A stretch of 64,000 nt of DNA from Ceratodon purpureus (lineage: Eukaryota > Streptophyta > Bryopsida > Pseudoditrichales > Ditrichaceae): positions 16,314,930-16,378,929 of the forward strand of contig CM026427.1 in assembly GCA_014871385.1 (NCBI GenBank), written 5' to 3'. The notes below the pieces were generated by a model. The model did not search any database and was not told the DNA's origin. It saw only the letters and a program-made list of their open reading frames with translations. Numbering within the stretch: the first letter of the stretch is position 1; each line of letters begins with the position of its first letter. Shown piece after piece: positions 11,567-22,907 of the stretch. Position numbers and translations under genes: made by a program.

Positions 11567-13282
11567 CAGTACCCGGAAGAAAAGATACGTGAATTTTACT
11601 TATCTCCAAGTTGACTAAAGTATGGACAGTGAACTTCAAGTGAGCACTACACTTTCACTTTGTGAGCAATTGCCTTGGGGTTTTCACCTATTTTTAGAAC
11701 TAGGAGTAAGGTTGTGAAAAGTAAATGATTTGTGTCTAATTATAGAAAAAATATATGTAAAGTAATAGTTCTCCATTGCCCTATCTAAAGTGTGTCCACG
11801 CCTTTTTCATGCATTAACTATTATTAGGCCTCATTATGGTATAATAATGTTTTGGGCCGCAGTTTAAAAAATATGTATGTATGTGATATTGAATTGTGAT
11901 TGCATTGTAAGTGTGGGGTTAACTTTTGAGATGATTGTGGGTGTTAGCGTGACTTTGTTTAGTATGTGGTATATTATTCTTATTGAAATAAGTTTGTTTG
12001 GTATTGTGGGTAGGTTGAGTGGTATAATCTTTTGAGAAAGATGAAGACTAGAGCGTTGACAGATGCTGAGAAAGGACAAGTGGTTGGAATGCACAAAGCT
12101 GGAAGCAAAGGTGTGGAGATAGCAAGAGAATTAGGTATGCCTTCTTCCACCGTTTATGGTGTTATAAACAGTTTCAAAAAACGAGGAAGTGTGAAGTCAC
12201 CAAAGCCAACGGGTAGGCCTCGAAAGTTTACAGAGCGGGATATGAGACAGTTAGAACGTCTCCTTAATGAAGATCGTCGTAAACCACTCACAGAAATTAC
12301 AAATGAGATGGCACGTGTTGCAAAGGTTGATAACTCGTACTTTAAGGAATGCTTTGCAGACCCTTGGTTATAGAAGATGTGTTGCAGTAAAAAAACCTTT
12401 TCTCAGTAAAAAGTACATGGCAGACAGGTTAGCATTTGCTAAAGAGCATAAAAACTCGACAAAGAAGGATTGGAAGAAGGTTATTTGGACTGATGAATCA
12501 TCTTTCGAAATAGGAAGGAGTTCTAGACAAATTAGAGTGTGGCGAAAGGCTTATGAAAGATATTCAGATAAATGTCTAGTACCAACTTTTAAGTCTGCGC
12601 GTACGTCGGTGATGGTTTGGGGTGCTTTTAGTGGCTTTGAGAAGGCTCCTTTGGTAATCATACCTTCAGATAAGCGAAGTGCAGGTGATTTTGTGGAACT
12701 TATTTACGATGGCGCTTTAACTCCATTTTATTTTATCCATAAACCTCACAAAGACATGTTACTTATGGAGGATGGCGCTCCAGTCCATCGCAGCAATTTG
12801 CCAAACAAGTGGAGACAAAAAATCGGTACAACGAAGTTGAAGTGGCCTGCCAACTCTCCAGATCTAAATCCAATTGAGAACCTATGGAAAATTATTAAAG
12901 ATGAAGTTCAAAGTAAATCCCGGCCAAGCAATGCACAAGAATTGGTGGAACAACTTCAAAGAGTATGGGAAGAGATACCTTTTGACCTCTTAGAAAACCT
13001 TATTGATACCATGCCTACACGTATGAAGGAAGTAATTAGTGCAAAAGGTGGTAGTAGTAGATTTTGAGTACTATATAGGAGAAAGTAAATTTTGTGTTGA
13101 TTTTGTTTATTTTTCTATATAAACAAATATTATTATTGAAATAAAGTCTACAGGCTTTCAAATGCAATTTCTTGCATTGAATTCCATGAATTTTCAACCT
13201 CGCATGAGCTCACCAAATTCTATGTTCAGTACATTTTTCTAGCACATAACACAGAATCACGTATCTTTTCTTCCGGGTACTG
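11567..13282 (+). mobile_element. Tc1-type (DD34E) DNA transposon, 1716 bp
   Basis: Bounded by 26-bp terminal inverted repeats that are identical base for base: left 11567-11592, right 13257-13282, both beginning CAGTACCCGG and ending ATACGTGA. A TA duplication flanks each side (11565-11566 and 13283-13284). CAGT termini and a TA target site are hallmarks of Tc1/mariner elements. The interior holds one transposase frame, broken once. Identical ends suggest recent insertion. An AT-rich left arm of about 470 bp precedes the transposase. Confidence 0.93.
12041..13067 (+). pseudogene. Tc1-like transposase, single frameshift
   Basis: Encodes a cut-and-paste transposase of about 340 residues if the break is ignored. 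The N-terminal half (ATG at 12041; the frame upstream has only TTG) has a helix-turn-helix (AGSKGVEIARELGMPSSTVY) and the GRPRK motif typical of Tc1 DNA-binding regions. The C-terminal half has the DDE catalytic core: D in IWTDES, D in LLMEDGAPVH and E in SPDLNPIENLW. Exactly 34 residues lie between the second D and the E, so it is DD34E (Tc1 type), not the DD39D usual for plant mariner-like elements. The frame shifts by one near 12327-12335, consistent with one extra base there. The first frame then stops at 12373, and the second frame is open to the stop at 13067. It is therefore probably inactive as it stands. Confidence 0.92.
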
Positions 13283-15604
13283 TACAATCGCGGTCCCAGC
13301 TGTGACCTATTTTGCAGCACTACCTCTGCAACAGAACTCTTGAATACACAGGCGATATCACTGGTCACCTTGACCATAGGTACTACTCTTTCTTATGACA
13401 ATCACTCAAGACTATGACACAGTTGTATGCTAGCTATTTGATAAAACCAAGTGGAGCAACATTGCAAATGAGCCAGTCCTTCAGGTGCTGGAACCTCAAG
13501 TCATGATATATTGGAACTGGATTGTACCACTGGTAACTTGGCTATTGAGTTTCAAACTCCAGTACAGCAGCCACATGGTGTGATCATGGAATTAGCCAAT
13601 GCAGTACATTCTTGCAATAAAGTAGAGTCTTATGTGTTTTTGTTTCGTGTGTAGCTGTAATGTGTTTTGTATCAAAGTAAACCCAAAACGAAGGTTATTA
13701 CACATGTAATTCTGAATGGATTGATCATTTCTGAAATTGAGTTCAGAAGCCTTCTCTTTGCCTATATATTTGCATTAGGATTTAGGGTTTTAGGGACTGG
13801 GAAACCTTTTAGTCTAAGCTGCTAAAGTTGTGAACTTGTCGCCCAAAGTCCAGCTAAAGAAACAACAATTACACTGTATACAAAAGGAGGCCAAATTCAA
13901 GAATGTGATTAGTGGAATTATAAAAGCAGCCTCTCGTGCTTTACAATGAAGAAGAACAAATGATGGAAAGGAAAAATCTGAGTATGAATTATGTCCTCCG
14001 AGGACAGTGTGATTGGAGGAAGGCTACAAGATAAATTAGAATCTAGATAGCATATGCAAAGCAGTAAGGTACAAAAAGCTTTGATTTTTTTACAACTGAC
14101 ATGAATGAATTAACCCCACAGTGGCTTTCTTTCTTATGCATTGGTAAAACTGTCACTTGGGGAACCAATACAGCGGCCCACGTGACAACACAAAATGAAG
14201 AATTTTTTCTTCAATGGTACCAATTATATCCCCAACCCTGCTTTGCTTTCTGTTCACCAGTGAACAGAGTCGTTTTGAACAAGAAGGAATAATTTTTTTG
14301 ACTCCCTCCCTGGAAAAGAATTGTGCTTCCCAGGCATCAACTGATGAGAGGAAGAAACCTTGGGAATGAACTCAGGGTAGACCCCTCAATCCATAGTATT
14401 CATTGCTCCCTCTACCAAACTCCAATAATTGTTGTTTGTCACACTTCCTTGAAATCATATTGCTGCTGCTCCTATCCTTGCTCTCCACTTCAGCATCTGT
14501 AATGATCTTAGATCTTGTCTCTGCCTGTTCCCACATTCTCATATCCTATTACCCATCTCAAGTAGATTACCAACTTCTCAATGGACTTATTGTATAATCT
14601 CAACTCTAGATCATTCAAAGGAGTTGTCACTTGTTGACCTTCTGCCCAATTTCTGAGACATATGATGGCATGTGATTTCAACTGCGTCCTTTTGGTTAAA
14701 TTGATGTTTGGTTGCAGGGATTTTCCTGAAACTGCATGTGAATCTGAGAGAAAAATTAGGGTTTATGGAGTCATTGTTGTTCGGAGTATGTCATTGCAGT
14801 TTTGTTTGGGCATGGTCACACTCTGACGATCTGTTGCTATTGCTAATGCTGAAACTTTTTCTTTCAGAAAGAGCTTGAGGTGATGATTCATCACACTTGG
14901 AGTTTCAGCACGATGGAGATTGTTCTGCCACTGAATATTGTTGACCATATTAACTTATACCCTAATAACGTGCACCGGTTTCTTCGTCGTTGTGCATACT
15001 AAGTTTGCCTATTTCAAGTAATCTTTCTTCAATTTGACGGCCGGCATTGTGATGCTGTAGGTTTGCTACTCACCCATGCTAGAAAAGGTTGAAAATGTGA
15101 ACCTTAAGTTACTCAAGGGATGCATTTTGTATGTGGGAACTCTGGTGACACAACACTACTGTACAGAATCGAGTGAAAGAAGTAATGCAATTAGAGAACG
15201 GCGGTATCAACAACAGCGAATCTTTAATTTTCTCAACTATATAAATTTAGTGATGACGTTATACCATCCGATTTTTCAACGTATTACTGTAAGTTTCCGA
15301 ATCTTCTTACTATTACAGTAATGACACGGCTAGATAATACTGCACCGTGAAGTACTTCACCGAAAGCACATTACTAGCAAATGCACCTAGTGAGCTCGTG
15401 TTTCCAAGTTAGTTGCAGATGTGTTTGAGTCCCTTTCTGTGTGGTTTTTTACTAACGACATCAGTTGATGAAGATTTTGGCGGCAGAAAAGTGGATAATG
15501 CTCACTTGAATGCCGGGGACGAAGGAGGGATCATGGTGTGATAGTGGTGTAGATATTAGAAAACGCCGCCCACTTCGAAGCATTAAAGGTGATGAGCTGA
15601 TCAA
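13283..15604. other. Intergenic DNA with a telo-box-like motif
   Basis: No recognisable gene. TTTAGGGTTTTAGGG at 13781-13795 resembles the telo-box found in promoters of plant housekeeping genes, but no coding exon was found nearby. Short open frames at 14101-14597 and 14763-14948 show no domain. Confidence 0.4.
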
Positions 15605-16404
15605 CTATTCATGCTTTGTGACGTTCCCTTTGACATGGTGATCACTCAGCCTTACTTTCAGTTTCTTCACGACCCCATTGCAAAGTTTGGCGACAAGGGT
15701 GGGGTCGTCCTTCAGAAATTCGTTGTAGCCGCTTATCTCTGAGATGTCACAGTAATTGTTCGCAACAAAACTGATAATTGAGTGCACAAGCTGCTCAGCT
15801 CGGCATTTGTTGCCGAGGAGAAAGTACTGGAAGATGCGGTCAGGATGGATGAGAGTCATCAGCTTCTCTTGGCAAAGATCATGGAGGAGGACAATGCCAT
15901 ACTTGTCGGAGGCACGGAGCAATTTATCCGCAAGTTCAGTCATGACATCATCTTTCACATGGCCGGTGTAGAAAAAGTGGATGAAAGCTTCCAGGGATCG
16001 GTGGTCCATGTCCATCTTCACCACCTGTGGGTTTACAATGTCCTTCAAGGCCGAGAACATGTTCTTGAATTCAACTGATTTGCCCATCTGTTTTCACGAT
16101 TGACACACACATTCCCTCATTTTGAGTGAGCAGAAATTGTTCTGATATTGTTCTAAAATCAGGGGACGGTACCTATTGAAGGGCAAAACATGTGGTTTAT
16201 TCAATTGATTCTTACCAGGGTGGATTTGTGTGCATGGACCAGCCTTCCGTCGTTCGCCTCCAGAATAACGTCAGTGTGTGGAGGGAGCATGGTCTCTGGA
16301 TCCCATGTGGTAATGAAGTTTTGCTTCTCCAGAAGCTTTTGCATCTGGTCTTGCAGCTCGTCCAGCTCGACATTGGAGCACATACAAGGAAGAAATCTCA
16401 CCAT
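15605..16404 (-). CDS. BTB/POZ domain protein
   Basis: BTB/POZ proteins often act as substrate adaptors for CUL3 ubiquitin ligases; that role is inferred from family. Two exons on the minus strand, 16404-16216 and 16087-15605, are joined by a 128-nt GT-AG intron in phase 0 (CTG|GTAAGA ... AACAG|ATG), giving about 223 aa. The first exon has a Gln/Glu/Leu-rich, probably helical segment (VELDELQDQMQKLLEKQ), then the first BTB strand (DVILEANDGRLVHAHKSTL). The second continues the fold (GKSVEFKNMFS, MDHRSLEAFIHFFYTGHV) and a helical C-terminal part (ADKLLRASDKYGIVLLHDLC, LVHSIISFVANN). The BTB core spans the intron, so the ATG opening exon 2 is unlikely to be the true start. The start at 16404 is the first ATG of the frame; a further 5' exon cannot be excluded. 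Confidence 0.78.
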
Positions 16405-17541
16405 TTGAGATCATCAGAGTTTTATGAGATTCTTCTGTCATACGATCTGCCTCCTACAACAGCTCCATCTTGAGAACCTGTGTTTGCATCGAGGTTTTAG
16501 TGACGACAAAAAGATGAACTGTGAGATGGGGTATACTGTTTCCACCATCGTTTTCAATGATTTATGCTTGATGAAACTCGTGATCATGCTTACGGACTGA
16601 ATTTATTATTCGGTCAACCAAGATCCCTGCACTTCCGATCTCTTTGCAATTAGTGAGGGTGAGGTTATGGGGTTGACAACAAGCAATATCGGTAGGAATT
16701 GTTTTCTAACAATGTGAACTGCATGACGAGAGAATCGTGAAGTACTTACAGGGGTCTGGAATAAGTCTCCCCTGCCTCTGAACGAAGGCATGCGAAAAGT
16801 CCAGCAATTCAACGGGTATAGAGATTTTGCCAAGGGGTGCACGTTACTTTTTTCAATTGCGTCCGTTGGGCGGCTTAAGGTTGTTAATTCTTATACCAAC
16901 ACATTCTAAATCTTGTGGTGGCAGGTTCATCCTCAGGTATTGTTGTTTTTTCACGACCAACACTGCAATGAAGGTCAATATTTTAGTGAGCACGTAAGCG
17001 GTGTCATAAGATGTTTGCTCAGTCGATAGCAATAAATGAAGCGACGTTTGCTGTCGTACCTACTTAATCAAATCCCGTGAACATATTCGCATCTTATCAA
17101 CACATATACCCTTGTCATACGCAAGCAAACTCTCGCAGGTTTCTATCAATACAATTGTGTAATCAGTATAGCACTCATAAGTGGAGTCGGAGAATGAAAA
17201 TCCCTCCTTATGTAATGTCGTTCACTGCATCACAACTGCGATTGGTCTGATCAAGGCAAAATTCCAACTGGAATGAAATAGGGTTACTGAAAACTGCTAA
17301 AAAATTAGATGGTTGGCACTAAGTCGTTGTTGGCTTGATAAGCCTACAGTGACAATGTTCTTGATGCTATCATCAAGGTGTTTCTCTTCACTATGTCTTG
17401 AAAAGGACAAGCGGTATCACTAATTGGTGGATATCGAAGTGAAGCAGCAATAAAACTTCACCAAAAACACGTTAAGAGTAACTACTAAGTTGTCTTCAAC
17501 TGGACTAACCTAGAGCAAGGCATCCTTTCGCTGTGGAAATG
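16405..17541. other. Intergenic DNA between the BTB and CRM genes
   Basis: Probably holds the BTB promoter and the CRM gene's 3' UTR (both minus strand). No other gene was recognised. Confidence 0.4.
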
Positions 17542-18939
17542 TCATCTCTTTCCTCGAGAAGCTCCTGGAATTGATCTGCTACTTTTCTGCCGACAAAAAA
17601 AGGATTCAACACCCAACTTCGTTGTGAGTACAAACTAATCTTCCTTTTTCCCGGTCTCTAGAATTAGAGATCAATTTCAAGAATCAAAAAGAGAGTGGAA
17701 GAAACAACATTAAACAAGTATCTTCCACTCATCGAAACATTACATACTCTGTTAACTTAAGTCCTTGGTATCATATTCAAAACCCTGAAGAGAATATCGA
17801 AAGTAAATTACCGATCTTGAGGCCAGCATATTTTTCCTCTTTTGAAACTTGTACGCTCTCTCTTCAGCCTCTTGTGCTGCTTTAAGCTTGCGCATGCTCG
17901 GTCGATACAGCAAAAACGTTCTCCCAATCCTACCCACGATTTGAGCTCCAGTTTTGCCCTCAAGCTGACTCGCAGTATCTGCAAGCTCTTCATCCAAGTT
18001 GTCCAATACCCTAATCTGTAAGTTTCAGTAAACACGACATCAGAATCTTTACACAAACAGGCATCACACACTAAGAACGGTGGCTAGAAATTTGAGATTC
18101 TTTCACATACTCAATCAATTTCATTGCGCATTCAACTCCAGAGCCACAGAGAAAAAAACAGATAAACACAAAAGAACAAACATGCAGACTGCAGAAATTG
18201 CCATAATCCAATAAACCAACTCAGCTAAAAAGTGATCCTGCAACAACTACGCACGAGAGTAGAAAATCACCTTCACAAGCTCATTTGCCTCCAATGCGTC
18301 ACTGATAGCTGTAATACAATTTGCAGTCAAGCCCCATTTCCCTACCTGAAAACCACCACGAGAACAACAAAAGAAATCAGTCTAATTCCCTTCATGACCT
18401 TCAACCTAAAATCTGCAAAACCCTGAAACTAAGAAACTGCAGCAACTGGGGGGTTTGGAACTAACCTGGTGCAAGCAAATATCACTGCCCAATTGATGCG
18501 CATACGCACGGAGCTCCTTCTTCTCCTTGCTTCCCAGCAGCCTGAACGTCCTCCTCACCTTCACACCATTCGAGGGCACATTCTTCTCCTCAGAAACAAC
18601 CACCTTCTCCTCCCTCTCCTGCTCCTGCTCCTCTAACCCTAACTCCTCCTCATACAAAGCCAAACCATCCTCCTCATCGTCCTCCTCCTCCACATCCGAA
18701 TCCCCACCTCGAGAACCAACACGAACCCTTCTCGGCGTCCAGCTCCTCCACGACCCCACATGCACTCTCTCCATCCCACATCGCATCCGAGAACATACCC
18801 ACCCAAGTGAAGACGACGAATTCACATGCTGTAAACGCAAATTCACATTCTGAACCGTGGCAGAACAGGAGGAAACAGACGACGATATCTGAATGCAAGG
18901 AGAATGTAAACTATGACGCTGCAAAGTGGTTGCAGCCAT
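17542..18939 (-). CDS. CRM-domain (YhbY-like) RNA-binding protein, probably plastid-targeted
   Basis: CRM domains are RNA-binding modules found in plant organelle splicing and ribosome-assembly factors and in bacterial YhbY. Exons on the minus strand: 18939-18466, 18345-18271, 18015-17812 and a proposed last exon 17586-17542, all in phase 0 with GT-AG borders, giving about 265 aa. The N-terminus (MAATTLQRHSLHSPCIQISS) is Ser/Arg-rich and acid-poor, like a transit peptide. A very acidic linker follows (DVEEEDDEEDG). The CRM domain covers about residues 134-230: KEKKELRAYAHQLGS, the GxxG loop in VGKWGLTANCITAISDAL, and GKTGAQIVGRIGRTFLLYRP. The last exon encodes only 14 residues ending basic (SRGKR). 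It is chosen because it follows a strong polypyrimidine-AG; without it the third exon reads on to a stop at 17752. A telo-box-like motif lies about 65 nt upstream of the ATG. Confidence 0.85.
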
Positions 18940-19001
18940 GATTCACAAACTGGGTCACAATGAAAACTTCAACAAAAATGGAGAGAAAATTCTCTGCAAA
19001 A

Positions 19002-19014
19002 GCCCTAAACCCTG
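19002..19014 (-). promoter_or_regulatory. Telo-box-like motif upstream of the CRM gene
   Basis: Plus strand reads GCCCTAAACCCTG, containing CCCTAAACCCT. Telo-boxes near transcription starts are known in plant genes for ribosomal and organelle proteins. It sits about 65 nt upstream of the CRM start codon, so it would be in the promoter or 5' UTR. The function is inference. Confidence 0.45.
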
Positions 19015-20209
19015 AGCTGCAAAAAATGGCTCCACAAGGTGCAGATGAGAAAATGGGGCATCAGATGAGTTGCAGGGTTTGGAGTTCAGGTCTAGAGATT
19101 GAGAGAATGATGGACTCTGATTCTTGTGCACTGGAAGTGGGAATTGGAATGGAGTTAGAGTGCAAGTTTTCTTGTGTTTTGTTGCAATCTGGGTGTTTTG
19201 AGAAGACGCGGTGATGGGAGGCGGGGCAACTGGATGAGATAGAATCGTCTTTGATACCGTGGGAGGGTTCGTCTATGAGCGTGTTCTGGTAAGAATAGGG
19301 GTTTCTGGTAAGGAGGAGGGTTTGTTTCGTTTCTGATAGTGCTGGAGAGTACTATTTGGAATCCTCTATCACACCTTGTTTTAATACTCCTTTACAATAG
19401 CACAACTTTGGGGGTTCTGTACAAATTTATCCTGTTTTAGATTGCGATACTACTACGTTGGTTTTGAACAAAGACATAGGTGGATTGAATTAGGTCCAAT
19501 AGTTTAAGGTCAAGATTTCATTGATGATGACATGTTTACATATTCATTCTTCAATGTATTTGAAATAAATATCATGCATAGATGGATAGATTTTGGGTGT
19601 TTGCATATTCTTCATTTTACAAAAAGTATTATTATACAAATTACTTCATATTAGAGAGTGAAGAAAATTATAAATTTAAATAAAATATTAATTCATCAAC
19701 ATATAACTTCTAAGCTATCTTGACGAAACATAGATGAATATTTTATAGAAGTTGGAAGATTAATGTACGAAGTGAAAGGTTTAAGGCTTTAAGCAAAGAG
19801 CATGAAAGGTCACAAGGGCATTGAATCAACCCTTTGGTCTTCCTTGTAACCTTTTAAAATCTCATAAAAAGTGAGTGGCTTCAACCAACTTCTCTTCGGT
19901 TCATTACTTTTTGATGCTTGTCCATACACTTGGACCCATCCACAAGCTATGGATTCTTTCTGAATGCTCCTTGTCAAACCATGGTGCATATGTTGAAAGA
20001 ATCAATTCAAGATCAATGACATTTTCAAAAACTCAATCTTGTAGTTAAACAATTTAGCATGCAATTACACTTGTAAATTTTCCAGCTTGATGCATTTTTA
20101 TACCACCAAAGCCTAGAGAAAGAACACTGATTACTCCCTCCAAAAAAATTAAACCTAATTGGTGAACAAATTTATAGTAGTTCCACTAGCGTCATATTGA
20201 AGTACTTGA
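19015..20209. other. Intergenic DNA between the CRM and SWEET genes
   Basis: Divergent upstream region for both genes, AT-rich from about 19.4 kb. TTACTCCCTCC near 20130 resembles one Stowaway terminus, but no matching second end was found. If the SWEET gene has a further first exon with its ATG, it should lie here; I could not identify it. Confidence 0.4.
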
Positions 20210-22116
20210 AAGAATAGGGGTTCTGAACAATTTGCGAAAATTACGATCCTTGATAAGAATCCCTCCGTCGGCGTCGATGAGTCGACGCCGTCGGAGCTTG
20301 CCCTCACAGCAGTTGGCATCACAGGTGACAACTTGCTCAACTATCATTCTCACTCAATCAAATGTCTTAATTAAAAAAATTAAAAAAATCACAGTTAAAG
20401 AAAAACATGAATTTACTGGTAATCCTACCTAATTGAGGTTCACATATTTCTTGTTGATTCAGCTCCTTGAAAGACATTGAGGCCATTTTTATTGCGTCAG
20501 TGTTGAATCAGCTCACCACATTATACATTTCAATGATAGACCAATTAATGGATTTGAGTGAATCCATTCGTGCAATGCTTGTGATGCTAACTTGGGAGCT
20601 TTGAATGGATGGCATTGGGCAGGCAATATATGTGCCTTCATCATGTTCTTTTCGCCATTGTGAGTTACACTCAGTGCCCTTACTCAACTAATTCTTAATT
20701 GATTTACATACATGAAAACCAACTCAATTAAGGAGAAGATGAGAGGTTCTAAAGCTTGCATTTGTTGCTCAAAACAGGCCAACATTCTATACAATAATAA
20801 AAAGAAGGGCAACTGGGCAGTTCTCAGGAGTGCCTTATGTTGCAACCTTGCTGAATTGCCTCATGTGGACGTTCTATGGAACCGACGCTGTGGCAGGGCT
20901 GATGTTGGTACTGACCATCAACGTTGCAGGGTTGATCATAGAGTCCACCTACATCTTCATCCATCTCCTCTTTAGCGACGCTGAGAGCAGGGTAAGACCC
21001 ACTTAACAAAATCAGCATAACTTAGTCCTTCATCTTCCCTAGAACATTCTTCCACCAGCTATATTCCAACACATCTTGAATAATTATCTACACTGTCAGA
21101 GTTATCTACATCTAGAATAATCATCCACACTGCCACGTGATATTAATCTATTATATCACTGATGTAAGTAAACTGAGCCAAATTATGGTGTTGGAAATGG
21201 GAGTCAAATGGATATGAGAGGTTCTTCCGTATTGTGTTTGCCGTTTAAAATGGATGAGTTCATGGTTGGGGTTGTGTGTGTGTGTGTGTTGTGCTGCTGT
21301 GGTGAACAGAGGAGAACAGGAGGTTTGTTTGCGGGAGTGATGTTCTTTTACATGATTGTGCTGCTGTGCGTTCTTGGGAGAGTGGAGATAGAGAATCGAC
21401 CTGTAGTTGTGGGCTCCATTTGCGTGGTGATTGGAAGTTTCATGTACTCCTCTCCCATGACCGTCATTGTAAGATTCAATTCTACCAAAACCTACCTCTA
21501 AAAGATAAATGTTATGGCTGCTGAGTTATAAGTGCTATATACTAATGATTTGATTTTTGAGTCAGGAGCCATGTTAAGTTTTGAAAATGAATTTTATTTA
21601 GAGTGTTCTATAATACGCATGTGAATAAACTTGAATTCGCAGGCTCAAGTCATAAGAGACAAGAGTGTGGAGAACATGCCGTTGTTTCTGTCAGCCTCTG
21701 CGTTGATCAACAGCATGGTGTGGACGTCCTATGGCATTATTGCCAAAGACATTTTTGTCATTGTATGACCTCAATGCTCTGCAAATTCAGGCATTATAAT
21801 TTCACAATCATTTGACCCTGCAAATTAGAGTACCCATGTGAGATTTTCCATAGCTTCCCATAACATGTGTGATTGATTGTTGGCTGGCCAGATTCCGAAT
21901 GCTCTGGGTGTCTGCGTGTGCATAATACAACTGCTGGTGTATGCACACGTCTCTGGATTTGCAGCTAAAGGAATGGGTCCTCCGCCTGGTACCTTGCAAA
22001 TGCAACCAGGGCAAGGATTCCAACCCATGATGACGCCTCCGCAGCAAGCCGCCAACAACACACCCATGCCACCTCCTCCTCCCCCGCCTCCTGCTATTGT
22101 TATTGCAAATACATGA
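20210..22116 (+). CDS. SWEET-family sugar transporter (5' end unresolved)
   Basis: SWEETs are seven-helix membrane uniporters for sucrose or hexoses, built from two MtN3/saliva triple-helix repeats. Exons: 20210?-20324, 20623-20659, 20778-20991, 21310-21468, 21643-21762 and 21892-22116, all GT-AG and in phase. The 37-nt second exon and 120-nt fifth exon match sizes I recall as characteristic of plant SWEET genes. Landmarks in order: LALTAVGITGNICAFIMFFS, PLPTFYTIIKRRATGQFSGV, PYVATLLNCLMWTFYG, RPVVVGSICVVIGSFMYSSP, SVENMPLFLSASALINSMVW, TSYGIIAKDIFVIIPNALGV. The C-terminal tail is Gln/Pro-rich and ends with eight consecutive prolines before AIVIANT. Exon 1 is open back to a TGA at 20207-20209 but has no in-frame ATG, so either an upstream start exon exists or the 5' end is damaged. 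Confidence 0.88.
21273..21290. repeat. (TG)n tract at the 3' end of a SWEET intron
   Basis: A TG dinucleotide run lies just before the acceptor of SWEET exon 4, where a pyrimidine tract is usual. The acceptor itself (GTGAACAG|AGG) is supported by phase and protein similarity. Confidence 0.75.
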
Positions 22117-22907
22117 CACCTTTGAGGGTGATATTTAATCACTCAAGCAGGGTTGCAGCGTGTGCCTTTTCTAGAGAACACACCTGGATTGTTGGTTGGA
22201 ATAAAATTTTCCACCTCGCAATGAGACTCGAGAGAAGAGTAAGTTGGTGATGTTGCATTGACTCATCATCCTAGAGTTTCTGCAACGGTCTTGAAGGAGA
22301 ATGTGAATTTGTAAGTTACGTTTATAACAAAGGTTCTGACGTCGAATTATTTGTTACTAGAACGAAATCAACCGAAGTGTTGGGCTGTCACGTGCAGTCA
22401 GGGTCGTCTCTTTCTGATTGACAATAATGCTTACATGAACAAAGCGAATCTCAATCATTGAAAACCATTACATGTTCAACAGATTACCGCACTTCAATAA
22501 TGTTCAACTGGAAATGTCGGTGGACGCGGTAAACTGTTCACAACCCCTATTTACAGTTACCTGAAGTAGTCAAAAGGGTTTTCCTTGAATCAGTAAATTG
22601 GTTAGGGAGAACAAAAGCATGACGACCCAAATTCGACCAGACTGACCCTAAATCCTGAAAAGGGCTAAGAGGTTTTAATTACATGAAAATTTCTGTAAGA
22701 ACTTCAGGAGCTTCGGAGGCGATTCTTTGCCTGCTCTGAACACATCTCGACACACGAGCTTGACAATAACGTCAGATATTAACAGTTCCAAAACTAGATC
22801 AGGCCTGAAATCTTCCAGAAACGAGGAAAGAAATGTAGTCCACGAAATGACTCATGGCACAGCTGAGACGGGATCTAGAGAGTTCCATTCTGACTGTACA
22901 AGGTCCA
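22117..22907. other. 3' flanks of two convergent genes
   Basis: Lies between the SWEET stop codon and the F-box/kelch stop codon, so it probably holds both 3' UTRs. No additional gene is seen. Confidence 0.5.

Noticed and set aside
13781-13795. Interstitial telomere repeat
   Set aside because: Only two TTTAGGG-like units; more like a telo-box or chance than a telomeric tract.
15756-16078. Plus-strand frames opposite the BTB gene
   Set aside because: Antisense shadows of the BTB exon, which has clear domain similarity on the minus strand.
18527-18853. Ser-rich plus-strand frame opposite the CRM gene
   Set aside because: Antisense of the acidic linker of the CRM protein.
20101-20170. Second Stowaway-like terminus (TTACTCCCTCC)
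   Set aside because: No matching inverted end or TA-bounded partner was found within 500 bp.
21808-22142. Gly-rich minus-strand frames opposite the SWEET tail
   Set aside because: Antisense of the proline-rich SWEET C-terminus.
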